Assembly (NCBI RefSeq): GCF_002102345.1 | Contig: NZ_LQPP01000029.1 | Span: forward strand, 62,001 to 126,000 | Source of the DNA: Mycolicibacterium peregrinum | Lineage (GTDB): Bacteria > Actinomycetota > Actinomycetes > Mycobacteriales > Mycobacteriaceae | Reading direction: 5' to 3' | Length of the DNA stretch: 64,000 nt | In this document: piece after piece, positions 39,438-47,886 of the stretch | How the letters are laid out: each line of letters begins with the position of its first letter | How positions within the stretch are numbered: the first letter of the stretch is position 1 | Notes under the pieces: generated by a model | Seen by the model: only the letters and a program-made list of their open reading frames with translations | The model's database searches: none | Told to the model about the DNA's origin: nothing | Program-made: the position numbers and the translations under genes

Positions 39438-40109
39438 GTGGATCAACGACCTTTGCACCGTTTGTCGACGCCGCGCGCCGCGGCGATCGCGGGAGTGTTG
39501 TTCGCCCTGCTGTTCGGGGCATCGCTGGTACTGATCCGCACCGCGCTGCCCGAGGGCGCCGAGCCGGGCTCCCAGTGGATCGACGGAGCGAGTACCCGGC
39601 TGCGGGTGGCGTCGGTCCTGATGCCGTTCGCGGGCATCGCGTTCCTGTGGTTCATCGGCGTGGTGCGCGATGGGTTCGGCCGGTTTGAGGACCGGTTCTT
39701 CTCGTCCGTGTTCCTCGGCAGCGGGATCTTGTTCCTGGCCATGATGTTCGTGTCCTCGGCTGTCGGTGCCGCACTGATCGCCAGCAAGGCTGGGATGGTC
39801 GACGCCGCGGCGCATTCCGAGGTCGCCACCTTCGGGCAGATGTTGCTGCTGGCGCTGAGCAAGACCTATGGGATCCGCATGGCTGCGGTGTTCATGATCT
39901 CGCTGGCCACGATCTGGTTGAAGACCGGCCTGATGCCGCGTCCGTTGGCGTTCGCGACATATCTTCTCGCGGTGACACTTCTGGTGGCCGGCGATCTGAG
40001 CATGTGGCTGACGCTGGCGTTCCCGACCTGGGTGCTGGCGGTCAGCCTGTTGTTCCTGGTCCGGGCCGGGGTGATCGACCTACCCGGCGAGCACGAGCAT
40101 TCCGGGTAG
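39438..40109 (+). CDS. Five-TM membrane protein of unknown function
   Basis: 223 residues with hydrophobic segments at about 14-34, 58-78, 91-115, 140-160 and 165-205. The arrangement resembles hypothetical actinobacterial membrane proteins with the segment MPFAGIAFLWFIGVVRD. No transport or catalytic motif recognised. Start is uncertain; GTG 39438 removes a non-conserved leader and fits the divergent SDR promoter. Confidence 0.65.
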   Translation: MDQRPLHRLSTPRAAAIAGVLFALLFGASLVLIRTALPEGAEPGSQWIDGASTRLRVASVLMPFAGIAFLWFIGVVRDGFGRFEDRFFSSVFLGSGILFLAMMFVSSAVGAALIASKAGMVDAAAHSEVATFGQMLLLALSKTYGIRMAAVFMISLATIWLKTGLMPRPLAFATYLLAVTLLVAGDLSMWLTLAFPTWVLAVSLLFLVRAGVIDLPGEHEHSG

Positions 40110-40152
40110 TTCTGCTCGGATCCATCTCATGTGTCGGTGGGTGGCGGCATAA

Positions 40153-40168
40153 TCGAACGTATGTTCGA
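40153..40168 (+). promoter_or_regulatory. LexA-binding SOS box
   Basis: TCGAAC-GTAT-GTTCGA: an exact mycobacterial SOS-box palindrome. The ATG of the downstream HNH gene (40161) is inside it, so LexA would sit on the start of the gene, consistent with a leaderless or very short leader transcript. Several 13E12-family genes of M. tuberculosis are known LexA targets. Confidence 0.85.
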
Positions 40169-41684
40169 GTCTGATGCAGCGCTGATCGACAAGGTCGGTG
40201 CTGCCACGCGGGCGGAGTCGATGGCGATCGCGGCCCGGTTGGCCGCGATCGGGGCGTTGGACACCCTGCGCGAACGAGAACTGGTCGACAGCATTTTGTG
40301 GCGCACCGACCCGTATGCGGAGGTGTGCGCCGAGGTGTCGGCGGCGATGCGGATCTCCCGGGGTCGGGCGGGTACCCAGGTGCATCACGCCCGGATACTG
40401 CGCGACAAACTGCCGCTGGTGGCGGCCCGATTCGCCGTCGGGGATATTGATTATCGGGTGGTGTCGATGATCATCGTCCGCACCGAGACCGCGGACCGGT
40501 CGGTGTGGGCCGAACTGGATGCCGAACTCGCGGGCCGGGCGCATCGGTGGATGCGGTTCTCCGAGCGGCAGTTGCGGGATCGGATCGATCATTGGATCGC
40601 CAAGCACGACCCGAACGGGGTGCGGGTGCCTCCGGATCTGGCGCAGGACCGGTTCGTGCAGGTGGACTCGGGCAGCCCGGGTGCGGCCACGATCTGGGCG
40701 AATGTCGATGCTGAGGACGCGGCGGCGTTCGATCAACGGTTGGATGCGTTGGCCGACACGGTGTGTGAGCATGATCCGCGCAGCCGGGAGCGGCGCCGTT
40801 CTGATGCGGTCGGGCCGCTGGCGCGGCTGGAAGCTCAGTTGGTGTGCCGGTGTGGTCGTGAGGACTGCCCGGCGGCCCAGAAGCGCGCGGCCGCTGATGC
40901 GGCGGTGGTTCACGTGCTGGCCGGCCAAGCCACCCTGGATGGGACGGCGCAGGATCCGGGATATCTGCCCGGGTACGGGATCCTGCCCGCCGACCGGGTG
41001 CGCGACCTCGCGAGTAACGCCAAGCTCAAGCCGGTGCGGGTACCCGCTGACACCTCTACGTCGCCCAGCGAATCCAGTGCGCCAACCGACCCCGGCGAGT
41101 CGACGGGGCTGCCTGAGCCCGCCCAACCCAGCGAGTCCATCGCCCCTGACGGTTCCGAGCCGGGGTATCGCCCATCAGTGGCACTCTCCGAGTTCATCCG
41201 CTGGCGGGACCTGACATGCCGGTTCCCCGGCTGTGACGCCCCCGTCGACCGCTGCGACATCGATCACACCGTCCCGTACCCGATCGGGCCGACGCATCCC
41301 TCCAACACCAAGCTCTACTGCCGGGCGCATCACTTGGTCAAAACGTTCTGCCCCGGCTGGTCAGACCGTCAATTACCCGATGGCACAGTAGAAATCACCA
41401 CACCCACCGGCCACACCTACGCCACCGAACCCCACGGCGCCGGCCTGTTCCCCACCCTCGGCCAACCGACCGGGGACCTGAACCTCCGCGAACCTGCACC
41501 GCAAGCATCGCCCAGCCCCGGCCGTGCGGCGAAGGTGCCCAAACGCTCACGCACCCGCGAACAAGACCGCCAAGACCGCATCGCCGAAGAACGACGCCTA
41601 CGCGCCGAACTCAACAACGACCTCGCGACCGAACGCGACTACCAAGCCTGGCTCGCCGAAGAATACGGACCACCACCCTTCTGA
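40161..41684 (+). CDS. 13E12-repeat family protein (DUF222 plus HNH endonuclease)
   Basis: 507 residues: an N-terminal DUF222 helical domain (about 1-330), a Pro/Ser-rich linker (about 300-345), and a C-terminal HNH nuclease domain with RWRDLTCRFPGCDAP, CDIDHTVPYPIG and YCRAHHLVKTF (metal and zinc ligands present). A charged helical tail ends the protein. The family is multicopy and found in mycobacterial genomes as repeated, often mobile-looking copies. The ATG lies inside a LexA box; an in-frame GTG at 40131 is a less likely start. Probable DNA-damage-induced nuclease; substrate unknown. Confidence 0.88.
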   Translation: MFESDAALIDKVGAATRAESMAIAARLAAIGALDTLRERELVDSILWRTDPYAEVCAEVSAAMRISRGRAGTQVHHARILRDKLPLVAARFAVGDIDYRVVSMIIVRTETADRSVWAELDAELAGRAHRWMRFSERQLRDRIDHWIAKHDPNGVRVPPDLAQDRFVQVDSGSPGAATIWANVDAEDAAAFDQRLDALADTVCEHDPRSRERRRSDAVGPLARLEAQLVCRCGREDCPAAQKRAAADAAVVHVLAGQATLDGTAQDPGYLPGYGILPADRVRDLASNAKLKPVRVPADTSTSPSESSAPTDPGESTGLPEPAQPSESIAPDGSEPGYRPSVALSEFIRWRDLTCRFPGCDAPVDRCDIDHTVPYPIGPTHPSNTKLYCRAHHLVKTFCPGWSDRQLPDGTVEITTPTGHTYATEPHGAGLFPTLGQPTGDLNLREPAPQASPSPGRAAKVPKRSRTREQDRQDRIAEERRLRAELNNDLATERDYQAWLAEEYGPPPF

Positions 41685-41695
41685 GTGGCTGGGCG

Positions 41696-41890
41696 TCAGT
41701 CCCCGGTCAGCTTCAAAGCGCTTGCGGGGCACAGCTTGACGGCCTCGCGCGCATGCGCGATCTCATCGTCGGGCACCTCATCGACGAGGACTTCGACCAC
41801 GCCGTCATCGTCCTGATCGAAGACGACGTCGGAGACCATCACGCAGTTGCCCGATGCGATGCAGGCATCCCGATCTGCTTCTACTTTCAT
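41696..41890 (-). CDS. Ferredoxin, 3Fe-4S P450-associated type
   Basis: 64 residues. CIASGNC then CP near the end (KLCPASAL) is the C-x5-C...CP cluster pattern of mycobacterial P450 redox partners, where the third residue between the first two Cys varies (here Ser). It would pass electrons to the adjacent cytochrome P450. ATG 41890 begins 5 bases after the P450 stop; a GTG at 41902 overlapping it is an alternative. Last gene of the five-gene minus-strand operon. Confidence 0.9.
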   Translation of the reverse strand: MKVEADRDACIASGNCVMVSDVVFDQDDDGVVEVLVDEVPDDEIAHAREAVKLCPASALKLTGD

Positions 41891-41895
41891 GGCGC

Positions 41896-43101
41896 TCACC
41901 ACGTTACCGCCAACGATTTGAGCCCGTAGATGAAGTGGAAAGACCGGTAGGTGACGTCTTCGAACGGCTCGGCGAGCGCGAGGTCCGGGAACCGTTGCAG
42001 CAGGGCCGGGAAGGCGATCCGCATCTCCATGCGGGCCAGCGGAGCACCAAGGCAGTGGTGCACGCCGTGGCCGAAGGCCAGATGCCCGGGCGCACCGCGG
42101 CGGATGTCGAGCCTGTCGGGGGTGTCGATGAAGTCGGGGTCCCGGTTGCCCGCGGGCAGGGAGGCGAAGACCAATTCGCCGGCGGGTATCCGCACGCCCG
42201 CAACTTCGACCTCGGTGGTCGTGAAGCGTGGGATGGCGTTCTGGACGATCGACAGCCAGCGCAGCAGTTCCTCGACGGCGGGGCCGACGGCATCGGGGTC
42301 GTCGCGCACGGCAGCGAGTTGATCGGGGTGGCGCAGCAATGCCAGGACGCCGAGGCCCAGCATGTTCGACGTGGTCTCATGCCCGGCGAGGAGCAGCAGC
42401 CCGGCGATGCCGACGAGCTCGTCGTCGGACAGCTCGCCACCATGGTCGCGGACCAGCATGCCGAGGATGTCCTCGCCCGGATCCTGGCGGGCTCGCAGGA
42501 CGAGGCCACGCATGTAGTCACGGCTCTGCTGTTGCAGCGCAAGACGTTCCGCGATGGACAGGGACAGGTCGAGCTGGTGCGTGGAGCGTTCCTGAAAGTC
42601 GTCGCGGTCCTCGTAGGGCACCCCGAGCAGCTCGCAGATCACCAGCGACGGGATGGGCAGCGCAAAGTCGGCCACCAGATCCGAGGGTGGGCCGGCCGCT
42701 GCCATCGCATCGAGTCGGGAGTCGACGATCTCGATGATCCGAGGTTCGAGACGTTTCATGCGGCGGATGGTGAACTCCGCGGTGAGCATGCGGCGCAGCC
42801 GCTGGTGGTCGGGTGGGTCGAGCCCCAACAGGTTGCCGGCCCGGGCGCTGGCCAGCTCCTCCTCGGACATCTGGGGCGCCCCGGGCAGGGCGAAACCGGG
42901 TGGTCTGCTGTTGGAGAACCGTTCGTGGTCACTCAACACCGCCTTGACGTCTTCGTGGCGGGTGATCAGGTACACGGGATTGCCGAGCGCACTGATGACC
43001 TTGCGTACCCCGTCGGTCTCACGGATCTCGCGCAGGTCTGGCGTCGGGTCGAAGGCATTGCGCCGCATGTGCACTGGCGGCAGCGTGATCGGCCCAGTCA
43101 T
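41896..43101 (-). CDS. Cytochrome P450
   Basis: 401 residues, soluble bacterial class. I-helix AGHETTSNM at about 239-247 (Thr for oxygen activation), ExxR at 278-281 (EELLR), and the heme-binding loop FGHGVHHC with the axial Cys350. Family number not assignable by eye. It works with the ferredoxin encoded next to it. Upstream, nine bases away, is an alpha/beta hydrolase gene, then MMPL transporter and antiporter genes on the same strand, suggesting one small-molecule pathway. ATG start. Confidence 0.93.
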   Translation of the reverse strand: MTGPITLPPVHMRRNAFDPTPDLREIRETDGVRKVISALGNPVYLITRHEDVKAVLSDHERFSNSRPPGFALPGAPQMSEEELASARAGNLLGLDPPDHQRLRRMLTAEFTIRRMKRLEPRIIEIVDSRLDAMAAAGPPSDLVADFALPIPSLVICELLGVPYEDRDDFQERSTHQLDLSLSIAERLALQQQSRDYMRGLVLRARQDPGEDILGMLVRDHGGELSDDELVGIAGLLLLAGHETTSNMLGLGVLALLRHPDQLAAVRDDPDAVGPAVEELLRWLSIVQNAIPRFTTTEVEVAGVRIPAGELVFASLPAGNRDPDFIDTPDRLDIRRGAPGHLAFGHGVHHCLGAPLARMEMRIAFPALLQRFPDLALAEPFEDVTYRSFHFIYGLKSLAVTW

Positions 43102-43110
43102 GCCACGACG

Positions 43111-43926
43111 CTACCCGCGCGCCAGGAAATCCCTGATCAACGTGTTGACGAGGCGGGGATTCTCCAGTGCGGCCAGGTGTGCGACGCCGTCGAGCACCGT
43201 CACGTCCGCCCCCGGAATGGCGTCGGCCATCGCGATGGTCTCCTCGATCGGGAATGTGGCATCTTCCGCGCCGGCGACCACGAGGACGGGTGCCTTCACG
43301 CGCGAGAGCAAATCCCGCTGATCCGGTCGGCGCGGCACCACGCTCGTCACCGCCCAGGCGGCGGAATCGACGTCGACGTGGTGCAAGGCATTCCGCACGA
43401 AGGCGACCACCTCGGGACGTGTGTCAAATGTCGTCGGGCCCAGGAACGCCGCGAGGACGGGGCGGGTGAGGGGACCGCGGATTCCCCTGAGCGCTTTGGC
43501 CATCCGCAACAGCAGGCCGTACTCGAGCTTCTGCCCGCGCCCGGCCGGCGACCCCGTGCAGTTCATCAACACGGCGCGCCCGACGCGGTTCGGGTACAAC
43601 GCCGCAAATGTCCCGCCGATCATCCCGCCCCAGGAGTTGCCGACGAAGTGGGTGCGCTCGACGCCGACACCGTCGAGGATGTCGGCGACGGTAGCTGCGC
43701 AGTCTGTGAAACTGAAAGGGGCCGTCAGCTTTTCGCTGCCGCCGTGGCCGGGTGGGTCGACGACGATGACCCGGTGGTCGGGTTCGAACTCCCGCACCTG
43801 GCCGGCCCACATGTCGCCGGTCATCAGCAGGCTGGACCAGAACAGGACCGCGTCGCCCTCGCCGCGGACCTGGACGCGGAGACGGCCGAGTTTCGTCGGG
43901 ACTCGCAGCTCCTGCACATCTGCCAA
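43111..43926 (-). CDS. Alpha/beta-fold hydrolase
   Basis: 271 residues. Nucleophile Ser98 in GNSWGG, acid Asp near 222 (AGAEDATF) and His near 250 (GVAHLA) complete the triad. VVDPPGHGGSEK is the oxyanion-side turn. The substrate is probably an ester or ring-cleavage product; not known. Only one base separates it from the MMPL gene upstream, and nine from the P450 gene downstream. Confidence 0.9.
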   Translation of the reverse strand: MADVQELRVPTKLGRLRVQVRGEGDAVLFWSSLLMTGDMWAGQVREFEPDHRVIVVDPPGHGGSEKLTAPFSFTDCAATVADILDGVGVERTHFVGNSWGGMIGGTFAALYPNRVGRAVLMNCTGSPAGRGQKLEYGLLLRMAKALRGIRGPLTRPVLAAFLGPTTFDTRPEVVAFVRNALHHVDVDSAAWAVTSVVPRRPDQRDLLSRVKAPVLVVAGAEDATFPIEETIAMADAIPGADVTVLDGVAHLAALENPRLVNTLIRDFLARG

Positions 43927-43927
43927 G

Positions 43928-45934
43928 TTAGCGCTCGGCGTGCAGGCCCGGCCACCAGATGCGGGGACCGATCAAGGTGAACAGCGCGGGGATGATCACG
44001 GTGCGGACGACGAAGGTGTCCAGCAGGATGCCGAGCCCGACGATGATGCCCAGCTGCGTCAGCACGATCAGCGGCAGCACGCCCAGCACGCAGAACACTG
44101 CCGCCAGCACCACGCCGGCACTGGTGATGACTGCACCGGTGGCCGACACGGCCCGCACGATGCCCAGTCGTGTTCCGAACTCGGGGGTCTCCTCACGGGC
44201 CCGGGTCACCAGGAAGATCGTGTAGTCCACGCCGAGGGCCACCAGGAACAGGAAGGCGAACAGCGGGGTGCTGTTGTCCAGCGCGGGGAATCCGAACAGG
44301 TGGACGCTGGCCCAGCCGCCAAGTCCGAGCGCGGCGAGTGCACTGACCACCGTCACCCCGACAAGCACCAGCGGCGCGAACACGGACCGCAACAGGAGGT
44401 AGAGCACCGCCAGCACCACCGCGAGGATCGCCGGGATCACCACGAGCCGGTCGCGCTGGGCGGCCGCGGCGGTGTCCCTGGCCTGGGCATCGGACCCGCC
44501 CACGAGCGCACTGGGGTCCGCCGCGTGTACCGAATCACGAAGGGCATCAATGGTTTCGAAGGCCTCATCGGAGGCGGGTTCGCCCTTGAGTACCACCGAC
44601 CACTGGCTCAGACCCGTGGGTGACTGACCGGCAGGTGAGGCGGATACGACGCCGGGAGTATCGGTGATCGCCCGCTGCACCGCACCGCCCTTGGCGGTGG
44701 AGGCGATGACGCGGGTGGGGTCGGTCAGGCCGCTCGGGAAATGCGCGGCCAGTGTCTGATAGCCGGTCACCGATTCGGCCTGTACCCGGAACTGCTCGGT
44801 TTGCGTCAGCCCGATCGGGGTGGACAACAGGGCGGTGCACAGGACGGCGAGGCCGGCCAGCGAGACCAGAGCCACGCGGGCGGGCTTGCGGGCCACCGAG
44901 TCCGCAATCCGGTGCCAGATACCGGTTTCGGTCAGCGGTGTGGCGCCGACCTGGGGAATGAACGGCCAGAACAGTCGTTTGCCGCACAGGGCCAGCAGCG
45001 GTGGCAGCACGACCAGGACGAAGATCGCGGCAACCACCAGACCCGACGCGGCCTGCACGCCGAGGCTGCGGTTGCTGGGCGCCGAGGCGAACAGCAGGGT
45101 CAGCAGGGCCAGGATCACGGTCGCGTTACTGGCCACGATCGCCGGGGCGGCGGCCCGGACCGCTGTCACCAGGGCTTCGCGATGCTGCTCGCACCGCCCC
45201 AGTTCCTCGCGATAGCGCGAAATCAACAGCAGCGCATAGTTGGTGCCCGCACCGAACACCAGCACGCTGGTGATTCCCGAGGTGGAACCGTCCGGGCTCA
45301 GCCCGAGTCCGGAGGACACCGCGGTGCCGACGACGGCGCCTACCCGGTCGGCGAAGGCGATGACCAACAGTGGCACCAGCCACAGAACCGGGGAGCGGTA
45401 GGTGACGATCAACAGCAGAGCCACCACGGCAGCGGTCACTGCGAGCAGTGTGATGTTCGCTCCGGCAAATGAATTGGCGATGTCGGCGCCGAACGCCGGG
45501 CCGCCGGTGATCTGCGCCCGAAGGTCGGCCGGCAGGCCGTCGTTCGCGGTGGTGCGCAAATCCTTGACGGCGTCGTTCAGCCCGAAGCCGGACAGGTCGG
45601 CCTGCAGCGGCACAGTGACCACCGCGGCCTTGCCGTCGTCGGAGACCGTCAACGGCGGGCCGGGTGCATCGGTCATCCGTTGGCGCGCATCGGCGGTCGC
45701 GTCGACGTCGCCCATGGTGAGTTCGGCGCCGTCGGCGCGGGTCACCACCAGGATCGCCGGAATCTGATCGCCACCGGGAAAATCGGCCCGCAGCGCGTCG
45801 GCCCGCGCCGACTCGGCATCAGCCGGAACAGCGACCGGTGACTGCGAGGCGGCGTCGCCGCCGCTGAGCAGGCCCAGGAGCGCGCCGGAGACGATCACGA
45901 CCAACACAGCCAGCCACGCCAGACGCCTAATCAC
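43928..45934 (-). CDS. MMPL/RND-family transporter
   Basis: 668 residues with about twelve TM helices in the two-lobe RND layout: TM1 at about 5-25, first extracytoplasmic loop, five helices at about 150-330, second extracytoplasmic loop at about 365-480, then the remaining helices. It is of the short YdfJ-like MMPL type, smaller than the MmpL lipid exporters. LGVDYTIFLVTRAREE near the fourth TM of lobe two carries the proton-relay Asp-Tyr pair, while lobe one reads GAGTNYALLLISRYREE. Substrate unknown; the operon context suggests export of a P450 product. ATG overlaps the antiporter stop by 8 bases. Confidence 0.9.
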   Translation of the reverse strand: MIRRLAWLAVLVVIVSGALLGLLSGGDAASQSPVAVPADAESARADALRADFPGGDQIPAILVVTRADGAELTMGDVDATADARQRMTDAPGPPLTVSDDGKAAVVTVPLQADLSGFGLNDAVKDLRTTANDGLPADLRAQITGGPAFGADIANSFAGANITLLAVTAAVVALLLIVTYRSPVLWLVPLLVIAFADRVGAVVGTAVSSGLGLSPDGSTSGITSVLVFGAGTNYALLLISRYREELGRCEQHREALVTAVRAAAPAIVASNATVILALLTLLFASAPSNRSLGVQAASGLVVAAIFVLVVLPPLLALCGKRLFWPFIPQVGATPLTETGIWHRIADSVARKPARVALVSLAGLAVLCTALLSTPIGLTQTEQFRVQAESVTGYQTLAAHFPSGLTDPTRVIASTAKGGAVQRAITDTPGVVSASPAGQSPTGLSQWSVVLKGEPASDEAFETIDALRDSVHAADPSALVGGSDAQARDTAAAAQRDRLVVIPAILAVVLAVLYLLLRSVFAPLVLVGVTVVSALAALGLGGWASVHLFGFPALDNSTPLFAFLFLVALGVDYTIFLVTRAREETPEFGTRLGIVRAVSATGAVITSAGVVLAAVFCVLGVLPLIVLTQLGIIVGLGILLDTFVVRTVIIPALFTLIGPRIWWPGLHAER

Positions 45935-47516
45935 GGTTCAGTGTCGCCTCTTCCAAGTCGAGCCCATGGAGCACAGTACGCAGGACCTCGTCGTCGATGT
46001 GCCCGGCATCGCGCTCGGCGATGAACGTTTCCCGTTCGGCGGCAAGCATTTCCAGGCGCAGCCGGCGGAACGCAGATGTCGGGCTCTCGCCGATGTCGGC
46101 GTCGTCGCGGCCCAGACGCTCCCAGGCGGCATTACGGCGCCGAGTGTTCCATGCCCGCAGCACGTCGGCGGCACGTTCGGGCACATCGGTGGCGGATTCT
46201 TCGGACATCAATGTGTCGAGCCGTTCGGCTGCCGCTCGCGCGGCCTTGTCCTGGGCCGCCGCCGTGGCGACGGCGTCGCTGTGCGCCTCGTCGCCCTGGA
46301 CCCCGAGCACCCGGATGAACCAGGGCAACGTCAGGCCGTGCAGCAGCAGCGTGCCGACCACGACCACGAAGGTGAGGAACACCAGCTGTGGACGGCCGGG
46401 GAACGGATCGCCGGCCAGCGTGGTGGCCGGAACTCCGAATGCCGCGGCCAGCGACACCACTCCTCGCATGCCCGCCCAGGCGACGACGAACAAATGTCCG
46501 CGCGACGGTGCGGGTTCTTCGGCGCAGAGCCGTTTGGAGAACAAACGGGGCAGATACGTCGAGGCGTACACCCATACGATGCGCACCCCGATCACCGTGG
46601 TCAGCACGGCAGCCGACGAGATGGCCAGGGTGGCCGCCGAGATGCCGGCAAGCTCGCTGATGACCTTCGGCAGCTGCAGGCCGATCAGCAGGAAGGCGAA
46701 CGATTCGAGGATCAGCTGCAGCGCCTTCCACACCGCCTTGTCCTGCAGTCGGGTGGCGTAACCGGCCTGCGTCTCGCGCTGGCCCAGGATCAACGCGGCC
46801 ACCACGACGGCGATCACGCCGGAGCCGTGGATCTCCTCGGCCAGCAGGTAGGTGAAGAACGGCGCCACCAGGCCGATGGCGCTCTCGACCAGTGGATCGT
46901 CGAGGCGGGTGCGGATGAAGTGCACCACCATGCCGATCACACCGCCGACCACGACGCCGCCGACCGCGGCCAACCCGAAGGTGGCCAGGCCGTCGCCCCA
47001 GCTGGCGGCGGTGCCGATGGCGGCCCCGAGCGCCACCTTGTAGGCGGTCAGCGCGGTGGCGTCGTTGAGCAGGCTCTCGCCACCGAGCAGGGTCATCGTG
47101 CGCCGCGGCAGACCGAGCCGGCGGCCGACGGCGGTGGCCGACACCGCATCGGGCGGGGCCACGATGGCGCCGAGGGTGAGGGCCGCGGCGATGGTGAGTT
47201 CTGGCACGGTGTGAAACGCGACGATCCCGACGGCAAACGTCGTGGCGAGCGGTAGCCCGACGGCGAGCAGCCCGATCGGCCTGATGTTGCGGCGCAGCGC
47301 CACGTAGCTGCTCTCCAGGCCCGCCGACCACAGCAGTGGCGGCAGGATCACGAAGAGCACCAGTTCGGGATCCAGTTGGACATCGCCGAAGCCGGGCAGT
47401 GCGCTGCCGGCAAGTCCGGCCACCACCAGCGCCAACGGCGCCGAGACGTCGAACCGGCGGGCGACGGCGGCCAGCAGGATTGCGGCCACCAGGGCCGCCA
47501 GGAGTGAGGCACCCAC
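45927..47516 (-). CDS. Cation/proton antiporter, CPA1 (NhaP-like)
   Basis: 529 residues: twelve or so TM helices to about 405, then a hydrophilic helical tail of about 120 residues. The CPA1 ion-binding ND pair is in GGESLLNDATAL and the conserved Arg in AWAGMRGVVSLAAA. It exchanges Na+ or K+ for protons. GTG 47516 has AAGGAGG upstream. It is divergent from a UBP zinc-finger gene (43 bases between starts), a pairing seen in other bacteria where the finger can also be fused to antiporters, suggesting a regulatory role. First gene of the operon. Confidence 0.9.
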   Translation of the reverse strand: MGASLLAALVAAILLAAVARRFDVSAPLALVVAGLAGSALPGFGDVQLDPELVLFVILPPLLWSAGLESSYVALRRNIRPIGLLAVGLPLATTFAVGIVAFHTVPELTIAAALTLGAIVAPPDAVSATAVGRRLGLPRRTMTLLGGESLLNDATALTAYKVALGAAIGTAASWGDGLATFGLAAVGGVVVGGVIGMVVHFIRTRLDDPLVESAIGLVAPFFTYLLAEEIHGSGVIAVVVAALILGQRETQAGYATRLQDKAVWKALQLILESFAFLLIGLQLPKVISELAGISAATLAISSAAVLTTVIGVRIVWVYASTYLPRLFSKRLCAEEPAPSRGHLFVVAWAGMRGVVSLAAAFGVPATTLAGDPFPGRPQLVFLTFVVVVGTLLLHGLTLPWFIRVLGVQGDEAHSDAVATAAAQDKAARAAAERLDTLMSEESATDVPERAADVLRAWNTRRRNAAWERLGRDDADIGESPTSAFRRLRLEMLAAERETFIAERDAGHIDDEVLRTVLHGLDLEEATLNRD

Positions 47517-47559
47517 GTTGTCGTTCCTCCTTCGTGTGCCGTGCCTATCCTTGATCAAC

Positions 47560-47862
47560 ATGTTGAGGAGATCACGTCGGCGTGAGTCCAGTCCGACGCC
47601 TCGTACCTGTGCACATCTCGAAGCCGAGGTCCCAGAGCCGCAACCGTTGACTCCCGGACAGTGCCAGGAATGCGAGGAAGACGGCGAGAACAACTGGGCA
47701 CATCTGCGGATGTGTGTGACGTGCGGTCACGTCGGTTGCTGCGACTCAAGCCCGCATCAGCATGCCACCAAGCACTTTCAGCAAAGCGGTCATCCGGTGA
47801 TGCGTTCTGCGGAACCTGGCGAGAGTTGGCGTTGGTGCTATATCGACCATCGGGTTGGGTGA
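47560..47862 (+). CDS. UBP-type zinc-finger protein
   Basis: 100 residues, mostly one UBP/HUB-type zinc finger: CAHL near the start of the domain, CQEC, CVTCGHVGCCD, then HQHATKHFQQSGHPV and a final SWRWCYIDH. In eukaryotes this finger binds the ubiquitin C-terminus; in bacteria that lack ubiquitin its ligand is unknown. Divergent from the CPA1 antiporter gene. I chose the ATG at 47560; an in-frame start at 47518 would overlap the antiporter promoter. Confidence 0.88.
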   Translation: MLRRSRRRESSPTPRTCAHLEAEVPEPQPLTPGQCQECEEDGENNWAHLRMCVTCGHVGCCDSSPHQHATKHFQQSGHPVMRSAEPGESWRWCYIDHRVG

Positions 47863-47886
47863 CGATCTGGCAGGCTGGTACGTGCG

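Noticed and set aside
41854..43980. A 708-codon open frame on the plus strand opposite the P450 and hydrolase genes
   Set aside because: It is antisense to two genes with full catalytic motifs, has no recognisable domain, and long antisense frames are normal in GC-rich DNA with strong third-position bias.
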